Of a stretch of 64,000 nucleotides of DNA, positions 7,335 to 16,183 are shown piece by piece. The stretch is from DATJMJ01 sp035503915 (GTDB taxonomy: Bacteria; Actinomycetota; Acidimicrobiia; Acidimicrobiales; Palsa-688): assembly GCA_035503915.1 (NCBI GenBank), contig DATJSU010000049.1, forward strand, positions 248,001 to 312,000. Reading direction: 5' to 3'. The notes beneath the pieces are model-generated. The model made no database searches, had not been told where the DNA came from, and saw only the letters and a list, made by a program, of their open reading frames with translations. Position 1 is the stretch's first letter. Every line of letters starts with the position of its first letter. Made by a program: the position numbers and the translations under genes.

Positions 7335-9910
7335 CGGTCGAAGGACTGTCTCACCTCGGCAATGAACACCGCCGCGCCTGGTGCTCTTCGGGTAGCCGCG
7401 ACGTCTGCAGCCAAAGACTGCTGGTAAATAAACCATCCGTGGCCTTTTCCCCGGGGCGCCGAGAGGACATCAGCAGCTTGGTCGTACTCTCCCAAGTGGA
7501 GCGCTACTCGCCCCTCCGTGAAGCGGCGAAAGTCGTTGGAGCCACCCTCGGCCAAGGCGTCCGCGAAATCGGCCCACTCCTTGGCCAGGGCCACCTCGTC
7601 GCGAAGAGAGTGGACCATCGCTGCGGCGAGAGCGCCTTGGACCATCCAGCGCGCGGGCGGCTGGCCCGACCGCTCCCATTCCGCCTTCATACGTGACGCC
7701 TCTGCTGCGACGCGAGCGAAGTCGCCGAGGAGTGCAAGCGCCACTACGACGCCGCGTCGTGCCACCCACGCGACGCCCCCGGCGGAACCCTCGGTGGCAA
7801 ACCTCTCGGCAAACATCAAAGCCTCAGCCGGTTCGCCTGCCGTCAGGGGGCTGTCGTTAGCCATGTGGCGGATGTCAAGCTGCTCACTACCCGTCCAGGG
7901 GTCGTGTGCTGGCAGTACGTCGAGCAATGCGATGCGTTCAAGGGTCAGGCGGCAGGCCTCGGTGACCCGTCCCTCTTCTCTCAGTGCACTGCCCAGGGCA
8001 TCCAGGGCGCCAGAGAGCAGGACCGGCTCGCCTAAAGCCCGGGCCTGGGCTACTGCCTGTTCTGCGGTCGCACGCCTGGCCAGGGCTGGCCCCTCTCCCT
8101 CCAGCCAGGCTCGGGCAGACGCAAGGTGGGCCGCCACGAACAGGTCAGCCCCCTCCCCAGCCTCCGATGCCTGGGCGAAGATCGCCCTTAGCCGGGCCCG
8201 CTCCGGGCAGTTGTGGAACTCACCGATGAAGCGGCTGGCTCGGCCCGTGGCGAGGGCGATCGCCGTTGCCCGAGTAGCTGGCAAGCCGGCGACAGCGCTG
8301 CGATCAGCGGCCGCCATGTAGGCGTCGAAGCCAAGGTCGCCGTAGCCGTAACCGAAGGCGGCATGCCCAGCTGCCATCAGGTCAGTCGTCTCGTCGGCAG
8401 CGTTGTCAGCAAGCGTGGCGGCCCGGCGGTAATAGCTGTAGGACTCGGCGAAATAGCGGCGCGCGTAGCAGAGGTGAGCCAGGTTCGAGGCCAGGTTGTG
8501 CGCTACCGTGCGGAGCTCGTCAGGGACGGCAGCCCGCTCGAGGGCAAGACGTAGGTCGTCGACCACTCTGTCGAACGTGCCGACCCAATTGCCCCCCTCG
8601 ACCAAGCTGGCGGCGAGATCCCGGGCCACCCTCCCGGCCCAGCGCAAGTGCCGCGCGGATGCGTCCCCGAGGAGGCCCTCGGTGATCAGCCTGTCAAGCA
8701 GGTACGCGCGGATCATTTCCAAGGTGCGGAACGAACTGCCCTCGTCCCCGCCCCGCCTCACAAGCAGGCTCTTTGCTGCAAGTGCGCCCAAGTCGACCGC
8801 GACTGCCACCGGGTCGGGGAGGTCGAGCAAAGCGGCCACGTCGGCGGCCCGGAACCAACCGGCGAAGACAGCCAACTGGACGAGCAGTTCTGCCTCGCCG
8901 GGGCTGAGCAACCCGTAGCTCCAGTCAAGAGCGGCGCGCAGGGACCGGTGCCGGGGATCCGCGTCACGCGAACCGGATAGCAGGTCCAAGCCCCCGGCCA
9001 GCGCAGACGAAACGCCATCGAGCCCTAGCGCTGCACATCGCACAGCAGCAAGTTCGATGGCCAGAGGCATGGCGTCGAGCTGCTTGCACAATCGGGCAAC
9101 TCGTGGGTCCTCGAGGCTTATCGCGGCGCCCGCCGATGCCGCCCGGTCGACGAAAAGTACTGCTGCTTCAGATCTATGTCCGTTGCTGGCCGCTAAGCCA
9201 AGGGGCCCTAAGGCCATCACGTGCTCGCCGGGGATACCCATCGGTTCGCGCGTTGTTGCCAGGATTGTCACGAGGGGGCACCTACGCAAAATGCGCCCGG
9301 CGAACGCCCCAACGGCGTCCAGTACGTGCTCGCAGTTATCGAGGAGCAAAAGGCCAGGCGTCGCCGCCAGTCGTTCTTCAATCACAGCCTCCAAGGGCTG
9401 GCCGGGGCGCTCAGCTACGCCGAGCGCAGCGGCGATAGCAGCCATGACCCACTCGGGCTCTGCCGGCGTCAAGTCAACGAACCACCCGCCCGTCTCGGTC
9501 GCCAAGGCTCGGCCAACCTCGACCGCAAGACGTGTCTTCCCTGTGCCGCCAGGACCGGTAAGGGTGACGAGCCGCCATTTGGAGAGCGCCGAGCGGAGCT
9601 CCTCGCTTTCCCGCAGCCGGCCGACGAAACTGGTGAAAGCCTCGGGCGCGCCTTCGAGGGAGCGGGCCGGGCTCGCCGAACGTGCCGTGAGAGCAGCGAG
9701 GGCCTGACGATCGGGGACGTCGAGCTTTCGCAGCAGTGAGGAAACATGGCTCTCCACCGTCCTAACCGAGATGTACAGCTGGGCGGCGATCTGGGCGTTG
9801 GTAAGGTTCCTGCCCACAGCTGCGAGCACTTCTGCCTCTCGAGCCGATATTTCCATGCCTGCAAGTTTCGCGTCCGCCAGCTGAGATGAGGCAGGATTTA
9901 TTGGAGCCAC
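7124..9910 (-). CDS. Large LuxR-type regulator with N-terminal HTH and NB-ARC-like ATPase
   Basis: A 928-residue putative transcription activator. The LuxR helix-turn-helix is at the N-terminus (about 19-75; SAREAEVLAAVGRNLTNAQI then VRTVESHVSSLLRKL), whereas MalT-type relatives carry it at the C-terminus. An ATPase module follows with Walker A GPGGTGKT, Walker B LLLLDNCEHV and an IELAAVR sensor segment. The long alpha-helical C-terminal part resembles TPR repeats for ligand or protein sensing. GTG at 9910 gives the longest form; ATG at 9856 (MEISAREAEV) starts directly at the HTH and is equally plausible. Target and signal cannot be inferred; neighbours give no operon context. Confidence 0.85.
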   Translation of the reverse strand: MAPINPASSQLADAKLAGMEISAREAEVLAAVGRNLTNAQIAAQLYISVRTVESHVSSLLRKLDVPDRQALAALTARSASPARSLEGAPEAFTSFVGRLRESEELRSALSKWRLVTLTGPGGTGKTRLAVEVGRALATETGGWFVDLTPAEPEWVMAAIAAALGVAERPGQPLEAVIEERLAATPGLLLLDNCEHVLDAVGAFAGRILRRCPLVTILATTREPMGIPGEHVMALGPLGLAASNGHRSEAAVLFVDRAASAGAAISLEDPRVARLCKQLDAMPLAIELAAVRCAALGLDGVSSALAGGLDLLSGSRDADPRHRSLRAALDWSYGLLSPGEAELLVQLAVFAGWFRAADVAALLDLPDPVAVAVDLGALAAKSLLVRRGGDEGSSFRTLEMIRAYLLDRLITEGLLGDASARHLRWAGRVARDLAASLVEGGNWVGTFDRVVDDLRLALERAAVPDELRTVAHNLASNLAHLCYARRYFAESYSYYRRAATLADNAADETTDLMAAGHAAFGYGYGDLGFDAYMAAADRSAVAGLPATRATAIALATGRASRFIGEFHNCPERARLRAIFAQASEAGEGADLFVAAHLASARAWLEGEGPALARRATAEQAVAQARALGEPVLLSGALDALGSALREEGRVTEACRLTLERIALLDVLPAHDPWTGSEQLDIRHMANDSPLTAGEPAEALMFAERFATEGSAGGVAWVARRGVVVALALLGDFARVAAEASRMKAEWERSGQPPARWMVQGALAAAMVHSLRDEVALAKEWADFADALAEGGSNDFRRFTEGRVALHLGEYDQAADVLSAPRGKGHGWFIYQQSLAADVAATRRAPGAAVFIAEVRQSFDRHRWAEALLMRAAARLSGRPAEMLAAARAFALLGARFEEACTLVLAGGEHTEHGCAVLAELGCVPAAPPP

Positions 9911-9987
9911 GCGAAAGACAGCTGCCGGCGGGCCCCACCAAAGTCCTGGGACCTTGCGAGGCCTATCGAGCCGAGCAGGGCGGCGGG

Positions 9988-10722
9988 TCAGTTTGGCGAC
10001 AGGAAAAGCTTTACGGCCAAGCCAATGCCAACCAGCGCTACCGCGACGCGCAAGGGCCCCGGAGGCAGCCGTCTTGTGAGACGTGGACCAAATGCTCCGC
10101 CGACAAGCGCGCCAAGGCCGACCGAGGCGGCGGCGAGCCAGTCGACCGAACCGAAGACTGCGAAACCTACTGCCGAGATGACGTCGGAGACCCCGAGGAG
10201 AAAGTTCTTGTAGGCGTTCGCACGGGGAAGCTGTTCGTCGATCGCGATCAACAACAAAGCGAGCAACATGACGCCCGAGCCAGCGCCGAAGTAGCCGTCA
10301 TAGGCACAGACGCCGAAGAGGCCAGCGAAAAAGAGGTAGCGGCTCGACCTCTCCAAATGGCGACGGCGCCAGGTCGCCAGCCGTGGTTGGCAGAGAAGCG
10401 CTATCGATGCCGCCACAAGGAAAAATGGGACTGCGACATCGAAGACCTTTGCTGGCGTGCCAAGGAGGAGAACGGTGCCGGCAAGGCCGCCAGCGGCGGC
10501 TACAGGTACAAGCTGGCCGAGGTGGCGGGCGCGGCCTTGGAGCTCAGGGCGCGCCGCCATTGTCGAGCCTGGCCAGTTGCCGATCACCGCGACCGAGTTG
10601 GTCATGTTGGCACGGAGCGGTGACAGCCCGGCCGCCAAGAGCGCCGGGTAGGAGATGAGCGAGGTGATACCGCCAGCGGTACCAGCGAGGCCTGCGAGCG
10701 TGCCGGCGCCAAAAAGCAGCAC
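9988..10722 (-). CDS. TauE/SafE-family membrane permease
   Basis: Integral membrane protein of 244 residues with about eight hydrophobic segments. Family marks: GTLAGLAGTAGGITSLISYP near the start (the glycine-rich first half repeat) and the equivalent second-half motif GVCAYDGYFGAGSGVM. Members export sulfite, sulfoacetate or related anions, but many are of unknown substrate. The GTG at 10722 is the only usable start, since an in-frame TAG lies a dozen codons upstream. No sulfur gene is adjacent, so the substrate stays open. Confidence 0.85.
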   Translation of the reverse strand: MLLFGAGTLAGLAGTAGGITSLISYPALLAAGLSPLRANMTNSVAVIGNWPGSTMAARPELQGRARHLGQLVPVAAAGGLAGTVLLLGTPAKVFDVAVPFFLVAASIALLCQPRLATWRRRHLERSSRYLFFAGLFGVCAYDGYFGAGSGVMLLALLLIAIDEQLPRANAYKNFLLGVSDVISAVGFAVFGSVDWLAAASVGLGALVGGAFGPRLTRRLPPGPLRVAVALVGIGLAVKLFLSPN

Positions 10723-10820
10723 CGCGTCGGCAGCCGAGGTGTGTATGCCCTTACGCTAACGGCTCCTCGTCCGGCCGGGCCGCCATCACACGAACTTCGG
10801 CCACTGTTTGTACGAACCCG

Positions 10821-13283
10821 TCACACCCCGAGCCGGGCCCTCCTGAGAAGCTCTCCGCCCGTGCGGTTGGTCGTCGGCTGGTACCCCGCCAGCGGCAGCA
10901 ATTGTTCGTGCACGGCATCGATGATCCATACCGGCTGGGGGTAGAACATCGCCTCTAGCTCGGGCGCCGGGGTGATCCAGTTGCGCGCCCCGACGACGAC
11001 CGGGGGGGCGTCCAAGTCGTCGAAGCAAACCTGTGTCAGCGTGGATGCCACCGTCTGCATGGTCCCACCCCGCTCGACGCCCTCCGAGACGAGCACGACT
11101 TTGCCTGTTTTGCGCACCGACTCCAACAAGAGGTCGTAGTTGACTGGGTTGGCCCAGCGCAGGTCGATGATCTCGGCCGACAGCTTGAAGCGCGCGGCGA
11201 GCTCGTCAGCCGCTGCGACCGCTGAGTAAAGCGCCGGCCCGAGCGTGACAATCGTCAAATCGCTGCCTACCCGCTTAACCGATGGCTCGCCGGCTGGGAT
11301 CTCGTAGTAGCCCTCCGGCACTCCCTCTCGCCTGAACATCTCGCCAATGTCGTAGAGCTTCTGGCTCTCGAAGAAGATAACCGGGTCCGTCCCAACGAGG
11401 GCAGTGTTCATCATGCCCTTGGCGTCATAAGGCGTCACCGGGTAAGCGACCTTGAGCCCTGGCACGTGGGTCGCCAAAGCTGTGAAATCCTGCGAATGCT
11501 GCGCGCCGTACTTGGACCCCACAGAGATCCGCACGACGACCGGCATGTTGAGCACACCGGCCGACATTGCCTGCCATTTGGACAGCTGGTTGAACAGCTC
11601 GTCACCGGCGCGGCCCATGAAGTCCGCGTACATGAGCTCGGCCACGGCCCGGCCGCCCTCCATGCCGTAGCCGACTGCGGCCCCGATTATCGCCGCTTCG
11701 GAGATCGGGGCGTTGAAGAGCCGGTGGTAGGGCAAGGCTTCCGTGAGCCCGCGGTAAACGGCGAACGCTCCACCCCAGTCACGGTTTTCTTCGCCGAAGG
11801 CGACCATCGTCGGGTCGGTTACAAACCGGTGGAGCATGGCTTCGAAAATGCCGTCCCTGATGTTGTAGACCTTCATCTTCGGTACGGGCTTGCCGTCTTG
11901 TCCGAAAGCAGCCCGGACTTTGCCCGCGATCTGTTTCACCCGAGGGTTTTCGGCGATGTCCTGGAGCAGTTCCGGTGCCCGGTCGTCAAGACGCTCGGCG
12001 CGGCCATTGGAGAACATGACACTGCCGACAACTTCGGAGCTCATCGGCAAGCGAGGGCTCACGTCGAGATCTGCGGCCAAACAGAACATCGCGAAGACCA
12101 TTTCCTGGACCTCGCTGCGCACTTCGTCGAGCGCCTCCGCTTTTGCGGTACCGGCGTCGACGAGGCGAGAGCGGTAACTGTCGATGGAGTCGACCGCCTG
12201 CCAATGTTGCAGCTCGTCGGGGGTGCGGTAACTGGACGCGTCCGAGGGCGAGTGGCCGCTGTAGCGGTACGTGATCGTGTCGAGCAGTACGGGGCCGTGG
12301 CCCTCGGCCAAGATCTGCTTCTTGCGGCGGAAGGCATCGATGACCGCGAGCGGGTCATAGCCGTTGACGCGCTCGGCGTGCATCCGCTCGGGGTTGACGC
12401 CCGCACCGACGCGAGCGATAAGACGCTGGCTCATCGTCTCGCCGTAAGGCTGGCCCCCCATGCCATAGAAATTGTCCATGCAGTTGAAGATGATCGGGAG
12501 CCCCCCGCCCAAAGCCTGGTCCCAGAGCACCCGGTACTGGTCCATGCTGGCGAAGGTGATCCCCTCCCAGACGGGGCCACAGCCGAAGGATGCGTCGCCG
12601 ATATTGGCAACCACGACCCCTGACTTGCGATTAACCCGTTTGTAGAGAGCGGCGCCAGGGGCAATGGACCCAGAACCGCCAACGATGGCGTTGTTGGGGA
12701 AGATGCCGAAGGGCGCGAAGAAAGCGTGCATAGAGCCACCGAAACCCCGGTTGAAGCCGGTCTCGCGTGCGAAGAGCTCCGAATAGGCCCCGTAGACGAA
12801 AAACCGCGCGGCAAGGTTGGTTACCGGCCCGTCATAGTCCTTTTGGACCGGGCCGAGGACCGCTCCGTCCCGGTAAGAGCGCATGATCTCGAGCAGTTCT
12901 TCGTCGCTCAGGCAGCGGATGGCCGAGAACGCCTTCGCCAGGATCTCGCCGTGGCTGCGGTGCGAACCGAAAATATGGTCGTCCGGCGTGAGAGTAAAAG
13001 CCATCCCGACGGCGGCCGCTTCCTGGCCGATGGAAAGGTGTGCCGGTCCAGCGTGGTTGTAGCTCACGCCCTTGTACGTGCCCTTGAGCTTGAGCTCGTT
13101 GAGGACAGTCTCAAACTCGCGGATGGCGCACATGTCCCGCCAAATGTCGAGGAACTCTTCGGCTGTGTAGTTTGAGGCTTCTTCTTGGATGGTCCTTTGG
13201 TACGTGTTCACCGGGATCTCACCCAGGTGGACGACTTCCTGGGACAAAACTTCGGTTGGATCTATCGAGAGAGATTTCGTCAT
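10821..13283 (-). CDS. 2-oxoacid dehydrogenase E1, alpha and beta subunits fused
   Basis: Thiamine-diphosphate decarboxylase component of a 2-oxoacid dehydrogenase complex; 820 residues from the ATG at 13283, whose AGGAGC ribosome site overlaps the stop of the E3 gene (a longer frame to 13337 would overlap E3). The N-terminal half is an E1-alpha fold with AGPAHLSIGQEA and a cofactor motif beginning GDASFGCG and ending NCMDNFYGMGG. This motif is atypical: GDA replaces GDG, and about 39 residues separate it from the Asn, against about 26 in usual members. From about residue 470 comes an E1-beta half (VAFGEENRDWGGAF, APISEAAIIGAAVGYGMEGG) with a transketolase C-terminal domain. Substrate unknown (pyruvate, acetoin and branched-chain acids all possible). 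Confidence 0.9.
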   Translation of the reverse strand: MTKSLSIDPTEVLSQEVVHLGEIPVNTYQRTIQEEASNYTAEEFLDIWRDMCAIREFETVLNELKLKGTYKGVSYNHAGPAHLSIGQEAAAVGMAFTLTPDDHIFGSHRSHGEILAKAFSAIRCLSDEELLEIMRSYRDGAVLGPVQKDYDGPVTNLAARFFVYGAYSELFARETGFNRGFGGSMHAFFAPFGIFPNNAIVGGSGSIAPGAALYKRVNRKSGVVVANIGDASFGCGPVWEGITFASMDQYRVLWDQALGGGLPIIFNCMDNFYGMGGQPYGETMSQRLIARVGAGVNPERMHAERVNGYDPLAVIDAFRRKKQILAEGHGPVLLDTITYRYSGHSPSDASSYRTPDELQHWQAVDSIDSYRSRLVDAGTAKAEALDEVRSEVQEMVFAMFCLAADLDVSPRLPMSSEVVGSVMFSNGRAERLDDRAPELLQDIAENPRVKQIAGKVRAAFGQDGKPVPKMKVYNIRDGIFEAMLHRFVTDPTMVAFGEENRDWGGAFAVYRGLTEALPYHRLFNAPISEAAIIGAAVGYGMEGGRAVAELMYADFMGRAGDELFNQLSKWQAMSAGVLNMPVVVRISVGSKYGAQHSQDFTALATHVPGLKVAYPVTPYDAKGMMNTALVGTDPVIFFESQKLYDIGEMFRREGVPEGYYEIPAGEPSVKRVGSDLTIVTLGPALYSAVAAADELAARFKLSAEIIDLRWANPVNYDLLLESVRKTGKVVLVSEGVERGGTMQTVASTLTQVCFDDLDAPPVVVGARNWITPAPELEAMFYPQPVWIIDAVHEQLLPLAGYQPTTNRTGGELLRRARLGV

Positions 13284-13296
13284 ACTGCTCCAGCTC

Positions 13297-14640
13297 CTAT
13301 TTGACCTGCAGGATGGCTTCGCGCAACGCTTCTCCAACTGTCGGGTGGGGGAAGACGACTTGGCCGGCGCGCGCTACCGGGACGCCAGCCTCGATCAGCG
13401 CGACCGCCGCAACAATAAACTCGCTGGCTGAGTCGCCCATCGCATGGACACCAAGGATCTCCCCGTGCTTGGCACCAGTCAGGACCTTTACAAAACCTGT
13501 CCCTTTTTCGTTCTCTATCAGGAACCGGCCGGCTACGCCCATGGGCACGCTCGCTTTTTTGTAGGGGATCCCCGCTGCCTTCAGGTCCTCCTCCGTCCGG
13601 CCCGCGCTCGCTACTTCGGGGTGCGTGTAGATAACGGCGGGGATTGCCTCATAGCGCACCCAGTCGTGCCCGCCGAACATGGCGTTGACAGCGACGATCC
13701 CCGCGCGAGTCGCAACATGGGCGAGCATGTGCTTACCCGTGACATCTCCGCACGCCCAAATCCCAGGCACATTGGTCTTACCCTGCAGGTCCACACGGAT
13801 CCCCTTGGCGCTGAAGTCCACGCCCACCTCTTCGAGCCCCAAGCCTTCGACTACTGGGACGCGGCCCGTAGCGTTCAGGACGCAGTCCGCCGTGTACGAA
13901 CCGGGTTGCCCGTCGCCGCTCACAAAGCGGACTGTGCCGGCGTCGACCCCTACTACCCGGCAGGAAAGTTTGAAGGTGATACCGGCCCGCTCGAGCACGC
14001 GCAGCAGGCGCTCCGAGATCTCCCCGTCGCAGCCACTCGCCACTTGCGGCAACATTTCCAGTACAACGACTTCGGCGCCCACCTCAGAGAAAAACGTGGC
14101 AAATTCCAGGCCGATGTACCCACCGCCGATGATGGCGACCCGGGATGGCACTTCGTCCAGCTCAAAAACAGTGCCGGAGTCAAGGACGCCTTCGCTCCCG
14201 ATCCCTGGGATCGGCGGCTTCGCTGGCCGAGAACCGGTGGCAACGAGGATGTTGGCTGTCTCTAGTACTTTGCCGCCCACTTCCACCTGGTTGCGCCCCG
14301 AGATGCGTGCATGCGAACTGAGGACTTCTACGTCGGAGCGCTTGAGCAGGCCTTCGACGCCACGGACGAGCGTGCTCACGATGCGGTTCTTGCGTTCGAC
14401 GACAGCGGGCATATCGAGCCGGTAGCTGCTTATTTCCACCCCGAAGAGCTTGGCCTCCCCGCATTCGCGGTAAAGGCGGGAAGAACGAAGCCACGCCTTG
14501 GCCGGTATGCACCCCACGTTGAGGCAGGTCCCGCCGACCCGTTTTTCCTCTACGAGAGCCACCTTTTTGCCCATTTGGCCGGCATGGGCGGCGGCCTCGT
14601 AACCACCAGGCCCGGCGCCTATCACGATCACGTCGTACAT
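13297..14640 (-). CDS. lpdA: Dihydrolipoyl dehydrogenase (E3)
   Basis: FAD enzyme that reoxidises the lipoyl group of E2 with NAD+. 447 residues, normal family size. Visible: N-terminal FAD site GAGPGGYEAAAHAGQMG, redox-active disulfide GGTCLNVGCIPAK, NAD-site IIGGGYIGLEFATFF, FAD motif GIWACGDVTG, and the C-terminal catalytic HPTVGEAL (His-Glu pair) supplied across the dimer. Its start overlaps the end of the E2 gene by 13 bases and its stop carries the ribosome site of E1, so the three are translationally coupled. Confidence 0.95.
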   Translation of the reverse strand: MYDVIVIGAGPGGYEAAAHAGQMGKKVALVEEKRVGGTCLNVGCIPAKAWLRSSRLYRECGEAKLFGVEISSYRLDMPAVVERKNRIVSTLVRGVEGLLKRSDVEVLSSHARISGRNQVEVGGKVLETANILVATGSRPAKPPIPGIGSEGVLDSGTVFELDEVPSRVAIIGGGYIGLEFATFFSEVGAEVVVLEMLPQVASGCDGEISERLLRVLERAGITFKLSCRVVGVDAGTVRFVSGDGQPGSYTADCVLNATGRVPVVEGLGLEEVGVDFSAKGIRVDLQGKTNVPGIWACGDVTGKHMLAHVATRAGIVAVNAMFGGHDWVRYEAIPAVIYTHPEVASAGRTEEDLKAAGIPYKKASVPMGVAGRFLIENEKGTGFVKVLTGAKHGEILGVHAMGDSASEFIVAAVALIEAGVPVARAGQVVFPHPTVGEALREAILQVK

Positions 14641-15890
14641 AGATCCTCCACAGCCTCGATCTTTTCTCGAACGACCTTGAGGAACCTGGCCCCCGGCGCG
14701 CCGTCAACAGCTTGATGGTCCAAAGTCAGCGAGAGGCTGATCGCATCGATGAACTCGATGTTGCCGTCCGCCTTCCGGGCCGGCCTGAGGCTGATCGCCC
14801 CCACGCCCAAGATGCCGACCTGCGGCGGGTTGAGCACGGGGGTGAAGAACTCGATACCCAGGTTCCCGAGGTTACTGACCGTGAACGTCCCTCCATTTAG
14901 GTCGTCGACCGCTATCGTCCCGCCCACCGCTTCTGCCGCCAGTTCCTTCAGTCGCCGGGAGAGACCGATCAGCGACAGGTCCTGGGCCCGGTGTACTACC
15001 GGCACCATCAAGCCGCGGTCGGTGTCACAAGCAAAACCGATGTTTACGTCGATGTTCTTGTAGAGGGCACCGTCCACGAGGTGGGCATTGAGGTCGGGTA
15101 CGTCTGCCAGGGCGAGCACGGTGCAGTAAACGACGAGGTCGTTTATGTTGACCTCGGCCGTCGCCGGAGAGGCCTTCAAGCGCTTCCGCGCGGCTAAAAG
15201 GCCTCCCGCGTTGGCCGCGCCATGCAAGGTGTACTGCGCAGTGGAGGCGAGCGATCCTCGCAGCCGGCTTGCGATCCTTTGGCGCACGATAGACATCGGC
15301 CTGCCTTCCCCGGCCGGCGCCTGCCCTTGCTCGGTCGCCAGTGCCGGGGCGCTCTTGAGCGTGGCGGGCTCGGGGCCGGGCTGCGGCAGCGCAACGGAGG
15401 CTGGGGTCGGCTCTTGGACTGGTCCCGGAGGCTGCGTGGTGGTCAAGTAAAGCATGGCCCGGAGGTCCTCCTCCAGCACGCGCCCTCCCGGGCCGCTCCC
15501 TCTCAGGTGGCTCACGTTGAGCTCGTGCTGGCGAGCAAAGCGCCGAGCTCGTGGGCTGAGCGGGGCTTCTTTGGCACCGTCAGCACCATCTTTGGCACCA
15601 TCGGCACCATCTGTCGACGGGGGAGCCGGCGCCCCGCCTTCGAGCTTCTCTCCACGGGCCCCTATCGCACATATCGCCGTGAACACAGGCACGAGCGCGC
15701 CCTCCGGGAAAAAAGTGGCCAGGACCACCCCACTTACCGGCGCAGTTATCTCGAAACTCGTCTTGTCCGTCTCGATCTCCGCGATCACCTCGCCGGCCGA
15801 CACCGTGTCGCCCTCATGCTTGACCCATACCGAGATGAGGCAGTCCTCCACGGTATTGCCGAGTTTCGGCATCTCTACTGGCGTAGCCAC
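14628..15890 (-). CDS. Dihydrolipoamide acyltransferase (E2)
   Basis: Core acyl-transfer subunit of the complex; 420 residues. Domains in order: one lipoyl domain (residues about 3-78, lipoylated Lys in EIETDKTSFEI), an Ala/Asp/Gly-rich flexible linker with repeated DGA units, a peripheral subunit-binding domain (about 109-147, SPRARRFARQHELNVSHLRG then GPGGRVLEEDL), a second linker, and the catalytic domain ending with the active-site DHQAVDGAPGARFL (His-x3-Asp-Gly). First gene of the E2-E3-E1 operon, transcribed away from the SorC-type regulator. Acyl specificity cannot be read. Confidence 0.93.
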   Translation of the reverse strand: MATPVEMPKLGNTVEDCLISVWVKHEGDTVSAGEVIAEIETDKTSFEITAPVSGVVLATFFPEGALVPVFTAICAIGARGEKLEGGAPAPPSTDGADGAKDGADGAKEAPLSPRARRFARQHELNVSHLRGSGPGGRVLEEDLRAMLYLTTTQPPGPVQEPTPASVALPQPGPEPATLKSAPALATEQGQAPAGEGRPMSIVRQRIASRLRGSLASTAQYTLHGAANAGGLLAARKRLKASPATAEVNINDLVVYCTVLALADVPDLNAHLVDGALYKNIDVNIGFACDTDRGLMVPVVHRAQDLSLIGLSRRLKELAAEAVGGTIAVDDLNGGTFTVSNLGNLGIEFFTPVLNPPQVGILGVGAISLRPARKADGNIEFIDAISLSLTLDHQAVDGAPGARFLKVVREKIEAVEDLCTT

Positions 15891-16051
15891 CCGCGCTCCT
15901 TACCCTCTCCGGTAGAGGCGCCGGCATCGGCACTTGCCACCTGGCGCCCTCTCGACCCGCCCGTTGCAGGCCATGCCGCCCCTACAGCACACCCCACTAG
16001 ACCTGCCTGCCGACATCCCCGCTCGAGCAGGCACCACTCGAGTTGCCGTCT

Positions 16052-16086
16052 TGCTCATATGAGCATACCATAGACTCATATGAGCA
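16052..16086. promoter_or_regulatory. Paired operator for the SorC-type regulator
   Basis: TGCTCATATGAGCA at 16052-16065 is a perfect 14-base palindrome. GACTCATATGAGCA at 16073-16086 repeats it with two changes. Centres are 21 bp apart, two helical turns, so dimers would sit on one DNA face. They lie between the E2 operon and the divergent regulator, downstream of the candidate E2 -10 box, a position expected for repression. Confidence 0.65.
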
Positions 16087-16087
16087 C

Positions 16088-16117
16088 ATTTAACCACGGC
16101 CGCCGGCCGTCTGTCAA
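16088..16117 (-). promoter_or_regulatory. Candidate promoter of the E2-E3-E1 operon
   Basis: Read on the minus strand: -35 TTGACA (16112-16117), 18-base spacer, -10 TTAAAT (16088-16093). The expected start of transcription falls around 16080, within the first palindrome reached by the polymerase. The rest of the 293-base gap 15891-16183 shows nothing else I can support. Confidence 0.55.
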
Positions 16118-16183
16118 CTTGCACGGCCTCACCTGGGCGATTGCCAATGGCGCTCCCCACACCTTTGAGAGGGGGCGTGCTGC

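Noticed and set aside
11466..12623. 386-codon plus-strand frame inside the E1 gene
   Set aside because: Exact mirror of well-conserved E1 sequence; long antisense frames are expected at this GC content.
13284..13337. Upstream extension of the fused E1
   Set aside because: Overlaps the E3 gene, and a ribosome site precedes the ATG at 13283.
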